Positions 8,314-17,229 of a DNA stretch of 64,000 nucleotides are shown one piece after another. Each line of letters begins with the position of its first letter. Positions within the stretch are counted from its first letter, which is position 1. This DNA is from Gymnodinialimonas sp. 202GB13-11 (GTDB lineage Bacteria > Pseudomonadota > Alphaproteobacteria > Rhodobacterales > Rhodobacteraceae), in NCBI RefSeq assembly GCF_040932485.1, contig NZ_JBFRBH010000001.1, positions 806,001 to 870,000 on the forward strand. The letters run 5' to 3'. Under the pieces are notes generated by a model. That model did no database searches. It was not told where the DNA came from and saw nothing but the letters and a program-made list of their open reading frames with translations. A program made the position numbers and the translations under genes.

Positions 8314-9576
8314 TCATCTCAGCCGCCTCAGCAGCGCAAGCGACGGCTCGCCGTTCACCGGCAATCCATTGGCCGCCTGATAGGCCTCAATCGCGGCTTC
8401 CGTGCCCGGTCCGATCACCCCATCGGGCGTGCCCGCATCAAAGCCGGCGGCATTCAGAAGCTCCTGCAACTCGCGCCGCTGCGCCTGCGTCAACCCACTG
8501 GTATCCGCACCAAAGGATTGCCTGAGAGGCCCGCCGCCAGCGAGCCGATCCGACATATAGCCCACGCCGATCCCGTAGTTGGTGGAGTTGTTGTAACGCA
8601 GTATCACATTGAAATTGTGATATAAAATCCAGGCGGGCGCACCGGCGCCACCCGGCGCGTGGATCGCCGCCGACCCATGATCGGGCAAGCTTCCGCCCCC
8701 GGCGCGCCGCACGCCCAGATCACGCCAGGCGCTGACCGACCGACGGTTGTCCCGCCCGGTCGAGGCGCTAAACCCTTGAGGAAGCTGCACTTCCAAGCCC
8801 CAGGGCTCGCCGCGCCGCCACCCGAACCGGTTGAAGTATGAGGCCGTGGAGGCCAGTGAATCCGTCGGATCATTAGACCAGATATCGCGTCGTCCATCAC
8901 CCCTGAAGTCGACCGCATATTCCTCGTAAGTCGTTGGAATAAATTGCGTATGTCCCATCGCACCTGCCCATGATCCAAGCATCTGCTCAGGCGTCGTGTC
9001 GCCATTCTGGATGATCTTCAGGGCGGAGACCAACTGCGCCTCGAAGAACCGCCCACGCCGCCCTTCCCATGCCAGCGTTGCAACAGCGGAAATCACCGGA
9101 ATATCCCCCAGCCGGGTCCCAAACCGGCTTTCCACACCCCAAACGGCGGCGGTTACCTCCGGCGGAACGCCATATGTGGCCTCTATGTCATTGAGAACAC
9201 TGCGTTGTTGCGAAAATCGTCCGCGCCCGACCGACAGATCATCATCGCCAGCCACAAGCGCAAGATAATCCTCGGTCGACCGCCGGAACTCCGTCTGGTT
9301 GCGGTCCCGCTCCACCACTCCCGGCAGGAAGCCCACGCCCCGCAGGCCCCGATTGAGCGCATCTTCACTGATCCCAGCCGCCCGCCCGCGTGGCCTAAAT
9401 GCTTGAATCCAAGCGTCAAATTCAGCATTCGGCTGCGGCATGAAGTCAGGGTCGGTCGATGGCCCACCCGCACCCGCCGCGCCAATCTCAGGCAGGCCCA
9501 AACCGCCGCCTCGGACACAACCCGCGAGTGCAAGCGCACCTGTTCCCGCCAATACCGTCCGTCGTGATACACCCAT
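8314..9576 (-). CDS. MltB-type lytic murein transglycosylase, lipoprotein, with peptidoglycan-binding domain
   Basis: 420 residues. A twin-Arg-like SRRTVLAGTGALALAGC leader has a lipobox Cys at residue 20, so it is a lipid-anchored envelope protein. An SLT_2 domain follows, with the catalytic Glu at about 149 in VWGVESRFGTRLG and the family blocks AGAMGHTQFIPTTYEEYAVD and SYFNRFGWRRGEPWG. The last 60 residues form a PG_binding_1 domain (LQELLNAAGFDAGTPDGVIGPGT). It cleaves glycan strands to 1,6-anhydromuramoyl products. GGAG lies seven bases before the ATG. It sits in reverse orientation between rng and yacG. Confidence 0.93.
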   Translation of the reverse strand: MGVSRRTVLAGTGALALAGCVRGGGLGLPEIGAAGAGGPSTDPDFMPQPNAEFDAWIQAFRPRGRAAGISEDALNRGLRGVGFLPGVVERDRNQTEFRRSTEDYLALVAGDDDLSVGRGRFSQQRSVLNDIEATYGVPPEVTAAVWGVESRFGTRLGDIPVISAVATLAWEGRRGRFFEAQLVSALKIIQNGDTTPEQMLGSWAGAMGHTQFIPTTYEEYAVDFRGDGRRDIWSNDPTDSLASTASYFNRFGWRRGEPWGLEVQLPQGFSASTGRDNRRSVSAWRDLGVRRAGGGSLPDHGSAAIHAPGGAGAPAWILYHNFNVILRYNNSTNYGIGVGYMSDRLAGGGPLRQSFGADTSGLTQAQRRELQELLNAAGFDAGTPDGVIGPGTEAAIEAYQAANGLPVNGEPSLALLRRLR

Positions 9577-9712
9577 CTCACTGCTCCACCCGTGTTTTCC
9601 CCCAGCTAACGGCCCAAAGGCCGTTCACGCAATCCCCAAGCGCATACGGGCCCCTTGCAGGCAGGTTCGGGCTGCCCCAAATTGTGCCAACCACACTATT
9701 TCCCGAGGCCCT

Positions 9713-9895
9713 ATGACCTGTCCCATCTGCGAAAAAGAGTCAGCCCAAGCCTACCGTCCTTTCTGCTCGCGCCGCTGTGCGGACGTCGATTTGGGGCGGT
9801 GGTTGAACGGTAGCTATGCCGTCCCGTCGACTGATCCTGAAGATATCGAGCAGGCCCTTGAAGAGGCCGCGAAATCTGAGCCAAAACTGCACTGA
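9713..9895 (+). CDS. yacG: DNA gyrase inhibitor / zinc-binding protein YacG
   Basis: 60 residues with the YacG zinc site CPIC (Cys3, Cys6) and CSRRC (Cys18, Cys22), followed by DLGRWLNGSY and an acidic tail. Family members bind GyrB and inhibit gyrase. The ATG at 9713 follows a CCCGAGG stretch; a longer upstream frame is not protein-like. In alphaproteobacteria it commonly follows maf and rng; here the transglycosylase lies between. Confidence 0.93.
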   Translation: MTCPICEKESAQAYRPFCSRRCADVDLGRWLNGSYAVPSTDPEDIEQALEEAAKSEPKLH

Positions 9896-9995
9896 AACGT
9901 CGCGCTGAAAAATCCACTTCCCCCTATGGACAGCGCCCTCCGATCCCCCTAGAACGCCGCTACCCACAGCGGAGGTTGTCCCTCGCTGATCCCGT

Positions 9996-10070
9996 GCCCG
10001 GGTAGCTCAGGGGTAGAGCAGTGGATTGAAAATCCTCGTGTCGGTGGTTCGATTCCGCCCCCGGGCACCA
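9996..10070 (+). tRNA. tRNA-Phe (anticodon GAA)
   Basis: Cloverleaf: acceptor GCCCGGG pairs with CCCGGGC, then a D arm GCTCAGGGGTAGAGC, an anticodon loop TTGAAAA with GAA, a T arm with GGTTCGATTCC, discriminator A and encoded CCA. The anticodon stem has one T-T mismatch. Confidence 0.95.
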
Positions 10071-10104
10071 CTCAAACTCCTAAATTATGTGCCGTATGCT
10101 CCGC

Positions 10105-11232
10105 TCATTGCTGGAAGCGATGACTGAGGTATTGGCCAAGTTTACGCAAGCCAGCCCGCAACACTTCCGGATCGTTCGCGAAGCCTACGCGCACGTAGCC
10201 CTCCATATCAAACGCGTCACCGGGGGTGAGCATCACTCCCGTCTGCTGAACTAGGTCGACGCAAAACTCCCGCGTTGGGATCGGAATATCCAGACGTATC
10301 ATTGCGGTCGTACCTGCACGCGGTCTAACCCAGCTTGCCAATGGCTCCGCTTCCACCCATGCATCCAGAACTGCGAGGTTGCCACGTGTGATGTCGCGGC
10401 TGCGTTGAAGAAGGTTTGCTCTATTTTCCAAGGCGATAGCAGCAAAGTGATCATTGATCATTCCGACTGAAATCGTGTCGTGATCCCGGTGGAGCAGGAC
10501 CTGCTCCGTCACCTCTGCCGGGGCAACGATCCAGCCAACGCGCAAGCCCGCCAGTGAAAAAGCTTTTGAAACGCTCGCGGTCGCAATGCCCTTTTCATAA
10601 ACATCGACGATAGACGGGCTCATTCCGTCGCCGCTTTGCCCTGTGCCGCGATAAACTTCGTCGCACAGAATGTACGCCCCGACACGTCTTGCGATTTCGG
10701 CGATGTCTTCGAGCATGGGGCGCTCAATCAGAGCACCTGTCGGGTTGTTCGGGTTGGTCAGGACGATCAGCTTCGTGTCGTCTCGGACCAGTTCGCGTAA
10801 CCGCTCGATGTCTGGCAGAAATCCGTTCTCCGCCTCCAGATCAAGCGTTTGAACTTCGGCACCAATGCTCTCGGGTATCGAGTGATGCTGTTGATATGTC
10901 GGCACGACAGAGATCACATGGTCGCCGCGAGAAACCAGGGATTTGTGGACCAACATGTTGGCGGCGATTGTGCCGTGAGTGACTGTAATTCGGTCGCGGG
11001 CGGCGTCGTGGTAAAGCGTCGCGATCGCCTCTCGCAATCGATCGGAGCCTTCGATGGCCCCGTAGGTCATCTTCATGGAAAGTAATTCTGACAGGTCCGC
11101 ATTGTTGCGCCCAGCCATCTGCAAAAGCTCTTCAATGGTAATGCTCGCGACGCAGGTTTCGGCAAGATTGTATGTGCAGCGCGTCTCCCACTCATTCATC
11201 CAGATCTCGACCTTGAACGGTTCGATGTACAT
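10105..11232 (-). CDS. PLP-dependent aminotransferase, class I/II fold
   Basis: 375 residues from the ATG at 11232 (GGAG eight bases upstream); an upstream TTG would add 15 unpersuasive residues. Fold-type I features are LTNPNNPTGALI, the Asp in ILCDEVYRG, the PLP lysine in SVSKAFSLAGLRVGW and a C-terminal Arg in YVRVGFAND. The N-terminus EPFKVEIWMNEWE is distinctive and recalls capreomycidine-synthase-like aminotransferases, but the substrate is unknown. It lies 68 bases after the HlyD-type gene on the same strand, so it probably shares a transcript with the type I exporter. Confidence 0.87.
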   Translation of the reverse strand: MYIEPFKVEIWMNEWETRCTYNLAETCVASITIEELLQMAGRNNADLSELLSMKMTYGAIEGSDRLREAIATLYHDAARDRITVTHGTIAANMLVHKSLVSRGDHVISVVPTYQQHHSIPESIGAEVQTLDLEAENGFLPDIERLRELVRDDTKLIVLTNPNNPTGALIERPMLEDIAEIARRVGAYILCDEVYRGTGQSGDGMSPSIVDVYEKGIATASVSKAFSLAGLRVGWIVAPAEVTEQVLLHRDHDTISVGMINDHFAAIALENRANLLQRSRDITRGNLAVLDAWVEAEPLASWVRPRAGTTAMIRLDIPIPTREFCVDLVQQTGVMLTPGDAFDMEGYVRVGFANDPEVLRAGLRKLGQYLSHRFQQ

Positions 11233-11300
11233 TGGCGCGCTCCGGCTGCTGGAAGAAGTTGCATGACCATAGCCCAATGGGGTGTGGTCAGACCAGCCGG

Positions 11301-12605
11301 TCAGCTTTCGCGCATCGCGTGTTCGAAATAAGCAAAGAAGGGCTCAATCAGGTAAATCAATGGCGGGCGGGCCTCTGTCTGGATGAAAGCATCCACCGGC
11401 ATGCCGGGTATGAGGTCTCGGTCGCCCAACAGGGCAATTTGATCAACAGGCAGCGTGATTTCGATTTGGTAGAAGGCGTTACCGGTTCCATCCTCCGTGA
11501 AGGCGTCGGCCGAAATCAAACCAACTTCTCCAAGGATTTCCGGGAGTTCGAGTTGATTAAATGACGAAAAGACAAGCCGGACCTCCTGTCCGGGGAAGAT
11601 CTGATCAATGTGTTGGGCTGCGACGCGGGCGGAGATCACATGGGGCCGACCCTCAGGCACAAGATACGCAAACGGATCGGCTGGGCGCAGAACTGCACCT
11701 TCGCCAAAAATTGTGAGCCCGTGGATTCGGCCAGCGATTGGTGCGCGCAGTTCATGCCGGGAGATGCGTGTCTCCAGCCCATCTAAGCGTTCAATGAGCT
11801 CCTGCTCAGCTGCGCGAACCTCACGCAATTCAGTGATGGCTTGTTCCCGTCGTTCTGTTTCCAGTTGCAGAATGGCCAACTCGCCTTCGATGATGCGCTC
11901 GGCGGCCTCGGCCTCGTTGGCCGCAACTTCTCCGATCGCACCGCGGAGTTGAGCCAATTCCTGCTGCAAGCGGACCACGGGATCCTGGGTGCCGGCGCCT
12001 CGCGCAAGCAGGTCTTGGCGGCGGATCAATTCTGACTCAATGAGTGAAATCTGCGCGGCAATGGCTTCGTTTTGCGCTTGCAGGGCCCGAAGCTGCGCAT
12101 TGATTTGAGTAATCCGCCCTTGCTGCTGCGCAATCGCGCGCTCGTGGGCCTCAATGCGGATCGAAAATAGGTTTAGTTGACCGGAGAGGAGATCAGCAAC
12201 TGCAGGATCGCGCTCGGCGCGCTGCAACAGATCTGGAGGAAATAGGACTTCTGGAAACCCATTATGTTCGGCCGCCAACCGGGCTCGTCGTGCTTGAATT
12301 TCCGCCAGATTTGCGAGCGCAACGTTCCGCTCGGTCAGCATTGCAGACGCATCAAGCCGCATAAGTACATCAGATGCGTCAACCCGGTCGCCTTCTTCAA
12401 CCAGCAATTCCGTCACGCGCCCGCCATCGGGATGCTGAATCGTTTGCAGGTTTCGTTCGACGACGATCTGCCCCGGCGCGATAATGGCGCCCGAAAGGGT
12501 CGTCATGACGGACCAAGACCCGAACCCGGCCACCAATGTCACTATACCGAGCACCCCAATCCACATGGGGCGTGCGACCGACCAGTTCGTTGACGTGCCG
12601 GTCAT
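11301..12605 (-). CDS. Type I secretion membrane-fusion (HlyD/PrtE-type) adaptor
   Basis: 434 residues. One N-terminal transmembrane helix (about 14-35), a biotinyl-lipoyl half (TIQHPDGGRVTELLVEEGDRV), a long alpha hairpin (about residues 90-280, rich in Gln/Glu/Ala heptads), the second lipoyl half (ELRAPIAGRIHGLTIF) and a beta barrel containing FAYLVPEGRPHVISARV. Bridges the inner-membrane ABC protein to a TolC-type channel, which is not in the window. The start overlaps the stop of the ABC gene (ATGA). Confidence 0.93.
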   Translation of the reverse strand: MTGTSTNWSVARPMWIGVLGIVTLVAGFGSWSVMTTLSGAIIAPGQIVVERNLQTIQHPDGGRVTELLVEEGDRVDASDVLMRLDASAMLTERNVALANLAEIQARRARLAAEHNGFPEVLFPPDLLQRAERDPAVADLLSGQLNLFSIRIEAHERAIAQQQGRITQINAQLRALQAQNEAIAAQISLIESELIRRQDLLARGAGTQDPVVRLQQELAQLRGAIGEVAANEAEAAERIIEGELAILQLETERREQAITELREVRAAEQELIERLDGLETRISRHELRAPIAGRIHGLTIFGEGAVLRPADPFAYLVPEGRPHVISARVAAQHIDQIFPGQEVRLVFSSFNQLELPEILGEVGLISADAFTEDGTGNAFYQIEITLPVDQIALLGDRDLIPGMPVDAFIQTEARPPLIYLIEPFFAYFEHAMRES

Positions 12606-14368
12606 GCGAGCGCGCCCTTTGCCTGGTTTTCGGCCACGAGGCGTACGGTGTTGGAGTTTTTCACCACTTTCGACAGAACTTCGTCACGGGGCCCGAAGGC
12701 AATGGCCACCCCGTCTTTGAGCGCCAGCAGCTTATCGCAATGCCGGATTGCAGCAGGGCGGTGGGCCATAATGACAACCGCCAAGCCATCATGTTTCATG
12801 GCTTGGATGGCTTTGTTCAGTGCGTCTGACCCTGTTTGATCTAGGGCGGCGTTTGGTTCATCGAGTACAAGAAGGACCGGCTGGCGATAAAGGGCACGGG
12901 CGAGACCAACGCGTTGGATTTGTCCGCCAGAAAGCTGAGTACCGGCACCGGTAATCTGAGTGTCATAACCGTTCGACAGGGCCCGGATCATTGTGTCCGC
13001 ATCGGCAGCCTTTGCGGCGGCTGAGATCGCGCCTGCGTCGGGAGCTGGGTCAAGGCGCGCGATGTTTTCTGCAATTGTACCCTGGAACAATGAGACGTTT
13101 TGGGGAAGGTATCCGATCAGCCGACCCAAACGGTCCGGCTCGTATTGGTCGAGCGTTGCGCGGTCCAGCCGGACGGATCCACCGGAGGGTGACCAAATCC
13201 CGGTCAAGGCGCGCGCCAGGCTGGTTTTTCCAGCGCCGGAAGGGCCGATCACGCCCACTGTTTCGCCGGGTTCCACGCGAAAGGACACGCCGCGCAATGT
13301 TGGTTTCGCCGCGCCCGGCGGGACAACAGACAGATTTGAAACGCTCAACGCGGCTGCCGGATGCGGCAGTGCCAATCGGTTCATGGCCTCGCGCTCGCCG
13401 GCCAACAGGTCGCTTAGTCGGTTCCAGCCGCGTAAAGCCTCTGCAATCGTAGACCATTGTCCGATAGCCAAATCGATGGGGGCCAGTGCGCGCCCGAGCA
13501 ATACCGCCCCCGCGATCATTGCGCCTGCCTGTAGCTCACCCCACAGGACCAACAAGGCTGCCAGCCCCAGAATTGCGGATTGCAGGAACAATCGGAGTGT
13601 TTTTGAGAGTGTGGCATAGCCCCCAACGCGATCCGCTGCCTGCATGGAGACGGAAAGGGCCTCTCCCCTTCGGCCAATCCAACGTGCCAAGGCGGCATCG
13701 CCCATTCCGAGGGCGCGAATAGCCTCTGCTTGCGACTGCATGTCGCCTGCCAATCGATCAGCCAAATGGGCGTTTTCCGCGGCTTCCGACAAAAGATCTT
13801 TTGTTGTTCTGCGGTTCAGCAGTGTGACCATGATCAACACGGCCATACCAATCAACGCCATCCAGCCAAGCAAGGGATGGAAGATGAATAGCGCAATGAT
13901 GAAGAGGGGCGTGAACGGTAGGTCAAATACCGCCATGAAGACGGGTGAGGCGGTCAAACGTTGGACCGCAGCAAGATCTGACAATGCCGTTTGGGCCTGT
14001 GCAGTGCGCTGTGCGCGGGCCAGAGCAGCACGGAAAACGCGGGCATCGAACGCCTCCTGAAGTCTCGCGCCGTACCGCGCAGCCACACGCGCCCTCGCAA
14101 AGTCGAGAATGCCCATCATTGCGAACAGGAACGCCACAAGTATCGTCAATGCCAGCAGGGTCTCGGCGCTTCCAGATCCAAGCACGCGCTCGTAGACCTG
14201 CAGCATATACAGCGGCCCTGTAAGCATCAGGACGTTCACAAAAAGACTGAACAGGAGGACAGACCGCAAAATCCATGCGTTCTGGCGGCGAAATGTGCTC
14301 AGTTCAATGGAGTTAGATGGTCGGTCGGTGCGCAAACGGGACTCCGGAGGCTCGGTTATGCCGCGCAC
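12602..14368 (-). CDS. Type I secretion system ABC permease/ATPase (PrtD-type)
   Basis: 588 residues. The membrane domain (about 30-310) begins with LLFSLFVNVLMLTGPLYMLQVYERVL, the PrtD/RsaD-type signature, and lacks an N-terminal C39 peptidase. The ATPase domain has Walker A GPSGAGKT (about 375-382), LSGGQ, LLVLDEPNAALD and a switch His in IMAHRP. The start is GTG at 14368, since no ATG lies before the first helix. It would energise export of an RTX-like protein with an uncleaved C-terminal signal; no such substrate is encoded nearby. Confidence 0.93.
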   Translation of the reverse strand: MRGITEPPESRLRTDRPSNSIELSTFRRQNAWILRSVLLFSLFVNVLMLTGPLYMLQVYERVLGSGSAETLLALTILVAFLFAMMGILDFARARVAARYGARLQEAFDARVFRAALARAQRTAQAQTALSDLAAVQRLTASPVFMAVFDLPFTPLFIIALFIFHPLLGWMALIGMAVLIMVTLLNRRTTKDLLSEAAENAHLADRLAGDMQSQAEAIRALGMGDAALARWIGRRGEALSVSMQAADRVGGYATLSKTLRLFLQSAILGLAALLVLWGELQAGAMIAGAVLLGRALAPIDLAIGQWSTIAEALRGWNRLSDLLAGEREAMNRLALPHPAAALSVSNLSVVPPGAAKPTLRGVSFRVEPGETVGVIGPSGAGKTSLARALTGIWSPSGGSVRLDRATLDQYEPDRLGRLIGYLPQNVSLFQGTIAENIARLDPAPDAGAISAAAKAADADTMIRALSNGYDTQITGAGTQLSGGQIQRVGLARALYRQPVLLVLDEPNAALDQTGSDALNKAIQAMKHDGLAVVIMAHRPAAIRHCDKLLALKDGVAIAFGPRDEVLSKVVKNSNTVRLVAENQAKGALA

Positions 14369-14819
14369 CCTGCGCCAAGAGTGTTAATTCCATCCCAACA
14401 GGCTGCATGAATTCACGTCAGGCAATGGGCTGTTTGCTGCCCCATCTGCGCCAAGCTGTCCGCTCAGTGTCAAATTCAGTCACCACGTTCCAGCGTGTGC
14501 TTCGCTTGGGCCGTGCGGCTTCATGCACTTACCGAACAAAATCAAGCGAGCCGCCCAGTTCCGATGCCTGTCATGCTTACGAGAAGACCACCGTCCTTCG
14601 TCCGAGCCGAGATGCTGCTGGTGCATTCACTCCTATACTCGCGACCGAAAACGGAGCAGGCCAACACGCAAATATGCTTTCGATGATGGCCGTCGCCTGT
14701 CACGGAAGGTCTCGTCACCAAAAGTGGGACCTTTATGGTTTGGGCCTGGATCTGGGTCGCAGAAATGGCAGCACAAACTGGTACTGGACCCCGCGCACAA
14801 AACACGGCATCGGGGGCGC
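14369..14819. other. 451-base intergenic region with no recognisable gene
   Basis: This lies between the divergent exporter gene and the small membrane protein. Overlapping frames exist on both strands, but none has a credible start site or protein-like composition. It presumably holds promoters for both flanking genes. No RTX repeats, hairpin-T tract or repeat array was seen. Confidence 0.5.
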
Positions 14820-15062
14820 ATGGATTTTGGAACAGTAGTTCAGACACTTGTCGATTGGGTCGTTAGTATCGGATCAGGCGTTAATGAGCTTCCGGGCACG
14901 GTCGCCTTTGGCCTTGGCCTGTTCACTTGGTTTGCGGTTGAGCAAATCCTCCAGCGGATTTTCAACGGCTTGAAATGGGCAATATTGATCGGCGTCGTGG
15001 TCGCACTTGGGCTCTCGTTGCCGTATCTTGTGAACACGGTTTTTGGATCGGGCGGACCCTAG
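14820..15062 (+). CDS. Small two-helix membrane protein, unrecognised
   Basis: 80 residues from the ATG at 14820 (GGGGGCGC just upstream). Two hydrophobic stretches, GTVAFGLGLFTWFAVEQIL and WAILIGVVVALGLSLPYLV, flank a short basic/polar segment (QRIFNGLK). No cysteine is present. The family is not recognised. It stands alone, divergent from the type I exporter and convergent with the epimerase-like gene, so no function can be assigned. Confidence 0.55.
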   Translation: MDFGTVVQTLVDWVVSIGSGVNELPGTVAFGLGLFTWFAVEQILQRIFNGLKWAILIGVVVALGLSLPYLVNTVFGSGGP

Positions 15063-15084
15063 GCCGAACCAGCCGGATAATAGG

Positions 15085-16050
15085 TCAGTCAACCAGTTTC
15101 ATATCGCGCATATGGGCCGCAATGATTTCGTCGATGCTCTCGTCCACCGGAAAACCCAGTTCGGTTGCCAACGTGCAAGCGAACGCTTTCGGCCAGCCGC
15201 CGACAATAGCGGCGACGACAGGGTCAGGCTTGGAGATCACCCGTGCGCGCATCTCAGGCCCCACTGCACGTTCCAGTGCCTCCAACATCTCATTGACGGA
15301 CACGCTGATCCCACGCCCTGAGACGACGGCGCCCGGTCCCAATGCGCCGCCAGGCAGGCTGGCTGCGTGAAGCAGGGTCTCAACGGCGCAATCGGGTGAG
15401 GCGATCCAGACCTTCAAGGCACCATCGACGGGCAGTGCGGCCTCTTCCCCGGCAAGGGGCTCACGGATGATGCCGGAGATAAAGCTGGACGCCGCAGCAT
15501 TCGGGCGGCCGGGCCTCACGGAGATTGTGGGCAACCGGACGCAGCGCCCGTCCATGTGGCCGCGTCGGGTATGGTCGGCCAGCAAAAGCTCCCCAATCGC
15601 CTTCTGGGTGCCGTAGGAATTCTGCGGCGTCAGACAGAAGCTGTCGGGGACGATGTCGGGCAAGTCACCGCCAAACGCCGCGACAGAAGACGTCGCAACG
15701 ACTTTAGGGTTGGATCGCAAGTGCCTGATGTCGTTAAAAAAGGCGGCGGTTGCTTCCAGGTTGACCCTGTAGCCCAAATCAAAGTCCGCCTCCGCCGCGC
15801 CAGAGACGATTGCAGCAAGATTGAAGATCAGGTCAGGAGCGCCTGCAAGGCAGGTCTCGCGCCCTTCGCCTGTGCCCAGATCGGCGGCGATTGTCGTTAT
15901 GGGGAACGCGGCGTCCGGCGCAGGTGGTTCAATTAAATCAGCGAGCACAAGCTGCGTAAGGGGCTGGCCTACAATTTTGCCAGATCGTGCCAGTCGGTTT
16001 GCCAGACGCGCGCCGATCATGCCGCCTCCACCAGTGATCAGAACGCGCAT
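15085..16050 (-). CDS. denD: D-erythronate dehydrogenase-like extended SDR
   Basis: 321 residues. The Rossmann start is TGGGGMIGARLA; the catalytic Ser/Tyr/Lys are in ATSSVAAFGG and NSYGTQKA. The blocks NLAAIVSGAAEADFDLGYRV and RPGRPNAAASSFISGIIREP are characteristic of the DenD family, which oxidises D-erythronate with NAD in tetronate catabolism. The other tetronate genes (OtnC/OtnI type) are absent here, so the exact substrate is uncertain. The ATG overlaps the stop of the threonine aldolase gene (TAATG), so the two are translated together. Confidence 0.8.
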   Translation of the reverse strand: MRVLITGGGGMIGARLANRLARSGKIVGQPLTQLVLADLIEPPAPDAAFPITTIAADLGTGEGRETCLAGAPDLIFNLAAIVSGAAEADFDLGYRVNLEATAAFFNDIRHLRSNPKVVATSSVAAFGGDLPDIVPDSFCLTPQNSYGTQKAIGELLLADHTRRGHMDGRCVRLPTISVRPGRPNAAASSFISGIIREPLAGEEAALPVDGALKVWIASPDCAVETLLHAASLPGGALGPGAVVSGRGISVSVNEMLEALERAVGPEMRARVISKPDPVVAAIVGGWPKAFACTLATELGFPVDESIDEIIAAHMRDMKLVD

Positions 16051-17099
16051 TACGCAGCACCGGCTTGCGTGGGCAAGGCATCGAAGGATCGCAGGATGTG
16101 CGAGAAAGCGGCGTCGTCAATGTCACGGTGCAGGACCATCCGGCAGGCAGGCTCAGGCGCCGACATGGCGATGCCTGCATTTGAAAGGTGGTCGAGGCTG
16201 ACCCCACGGCGTGGTGTCAGGAACACCATATTGGTGGCATGGCTGACATCACCAATGTCGAGGCCGCGCAAGTGTGATGCAAGCGATTCCGCCCGTTGAT
16301 GGTCTTCGGCCAGTCTTTCAACATTGCGTTCCAGGGCGAAAAGGCCCGCTGCCGCCAGGATACCAGCCTGACGCATTCCGCCCCCGAGCATCTTTCGCAT
16401 ACGCCGCGCCTTTGCGATCAGGTCTTTTGGCCCAACCAGCACGGAGCCCACCGGCGCACCAAGTCCTTTTGAGAGGCAGACGGAAACAGTATCGAATGGA
16501 TCGGCAAGGTCGGTCTCTGAACATCCGAGAGCCGTGATGGCGTTGAAAAACCGCGCACCATCGAGGTGTGTGGACAACCCGGAGGCGGGTCCGGCATCGG
16601 TGGCCTCCTTGATCTTCTGCAATGGGACTGCGCGTCCGTAATTTGTGTTCTCCAGTGACAGCAGACGGCTGATGGGGTGATGACTGTCATCTTCCTTGAC
16701 CGCACCCGTGATCGCGTCCGCGTCCAACCCGCCATCGTTCGAAACTGGCAAAGCATGCAGAGCCACACCACCAAGAACCGAGGCACCCGCCGCCTCATAC
16801 CTGATCACGTGGTAGCTTTCGCCAGAGATGACCTCTTCCCCACGCCCGCAATGCGCCAACATGCCAAGCAGGTTTGATTGCGTGCCGGATGGAACGAAAA
16901 GCCCGGCCTCTTTTCCAAGCCGTTCGGCGAGGCTGGCCTCCAACCGATTGATAAGAGGGTCCTCGCCGTAGACGTCGTCACCCACTTCTGCCTCGGCCAT
17001 GGCCGCGCGCATTGCGGCACAAGGCTTGGTCACTGTGTCAGAGCGCAGATCGGCTACGAAAGGCCCGGGCGAGTTGGAAAGGGGGCTGTATTGCGACAT
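16050..17099 (-). CDS. ltaE: Low-specificity L-threonine aldolase-family enzyme
   Basis: 349 residues, PLP fold type I. Visible family blocks are DLRSDTVTKPCAAMRAAM near the N-terminus, VGDDVYGEDP, GTQSNLLGML and the PLP lysine 211 in VCLSKGLGAPVGS. It cleaves beta-hydroxy-amino acids to glycine and an aldehyde. It is first in a two-gene operon with the DenD-like dehydrogenase. Divergent from the MocR regulator with a 130-base gap. Confidence 0.92.
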   Translation of the reverse strand: MSQYSPLSNSPGPFVADLRSDTVTKPCAAMRAAMAEAEVGDDVYGEDPLINRLEASLAERLGKEAGLFVPSGTQSNLLGMLAHCGRGEEVISGESYHVIRYEAAGASVLGGVALHALPVSNDGGLDADAITGAVKEDDSHHPISRLLSLENTNYGRAVPLQKIKEATDAGPASGLSTHLDGARFFNAITALGCSETDLADPFDTVSVCLSKGLGAPVGSVLVGPKDLIAKARRMRKMLGGGMRQAGILAAAGLFALERNVERLAEDHQRAESLASHLRGLDIGDVSHATNMVFLTPRRGVSLDHLSNAGIAMSAPEPACRMVLHRDIDDAAFSHILRSFDALPTQAGAA

Positions 17100-17229
17100 C
17101 TCGAACGCTCCTTTGCTGCGATTTGCACCGCATCACGCGGCGCCGAAATCTGCAACCCCAGCCCATCCCTGGCCTTGTCGTTCGCCGAAATGCGGTTCAT
17201 TCTGGCCTTATCAGTGTTTATGAGCGACC

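Noticed and set aside
9608-9625. AACGGCC/GGCCGTT hairpin between the transglycosylase and yacG, considered as a terminator
   Set aside because: It lies in a divergent promoter gap, not after a gene, and has no T tract.
14317-14838. 173-codon open frame between the exporter and the small membrane protein, considered as a type I secretion substrate
   Set aside because: No glycine-rich RTX nonamers, no ribosome site, and it overlaps the start of the ABC gene in antisense.
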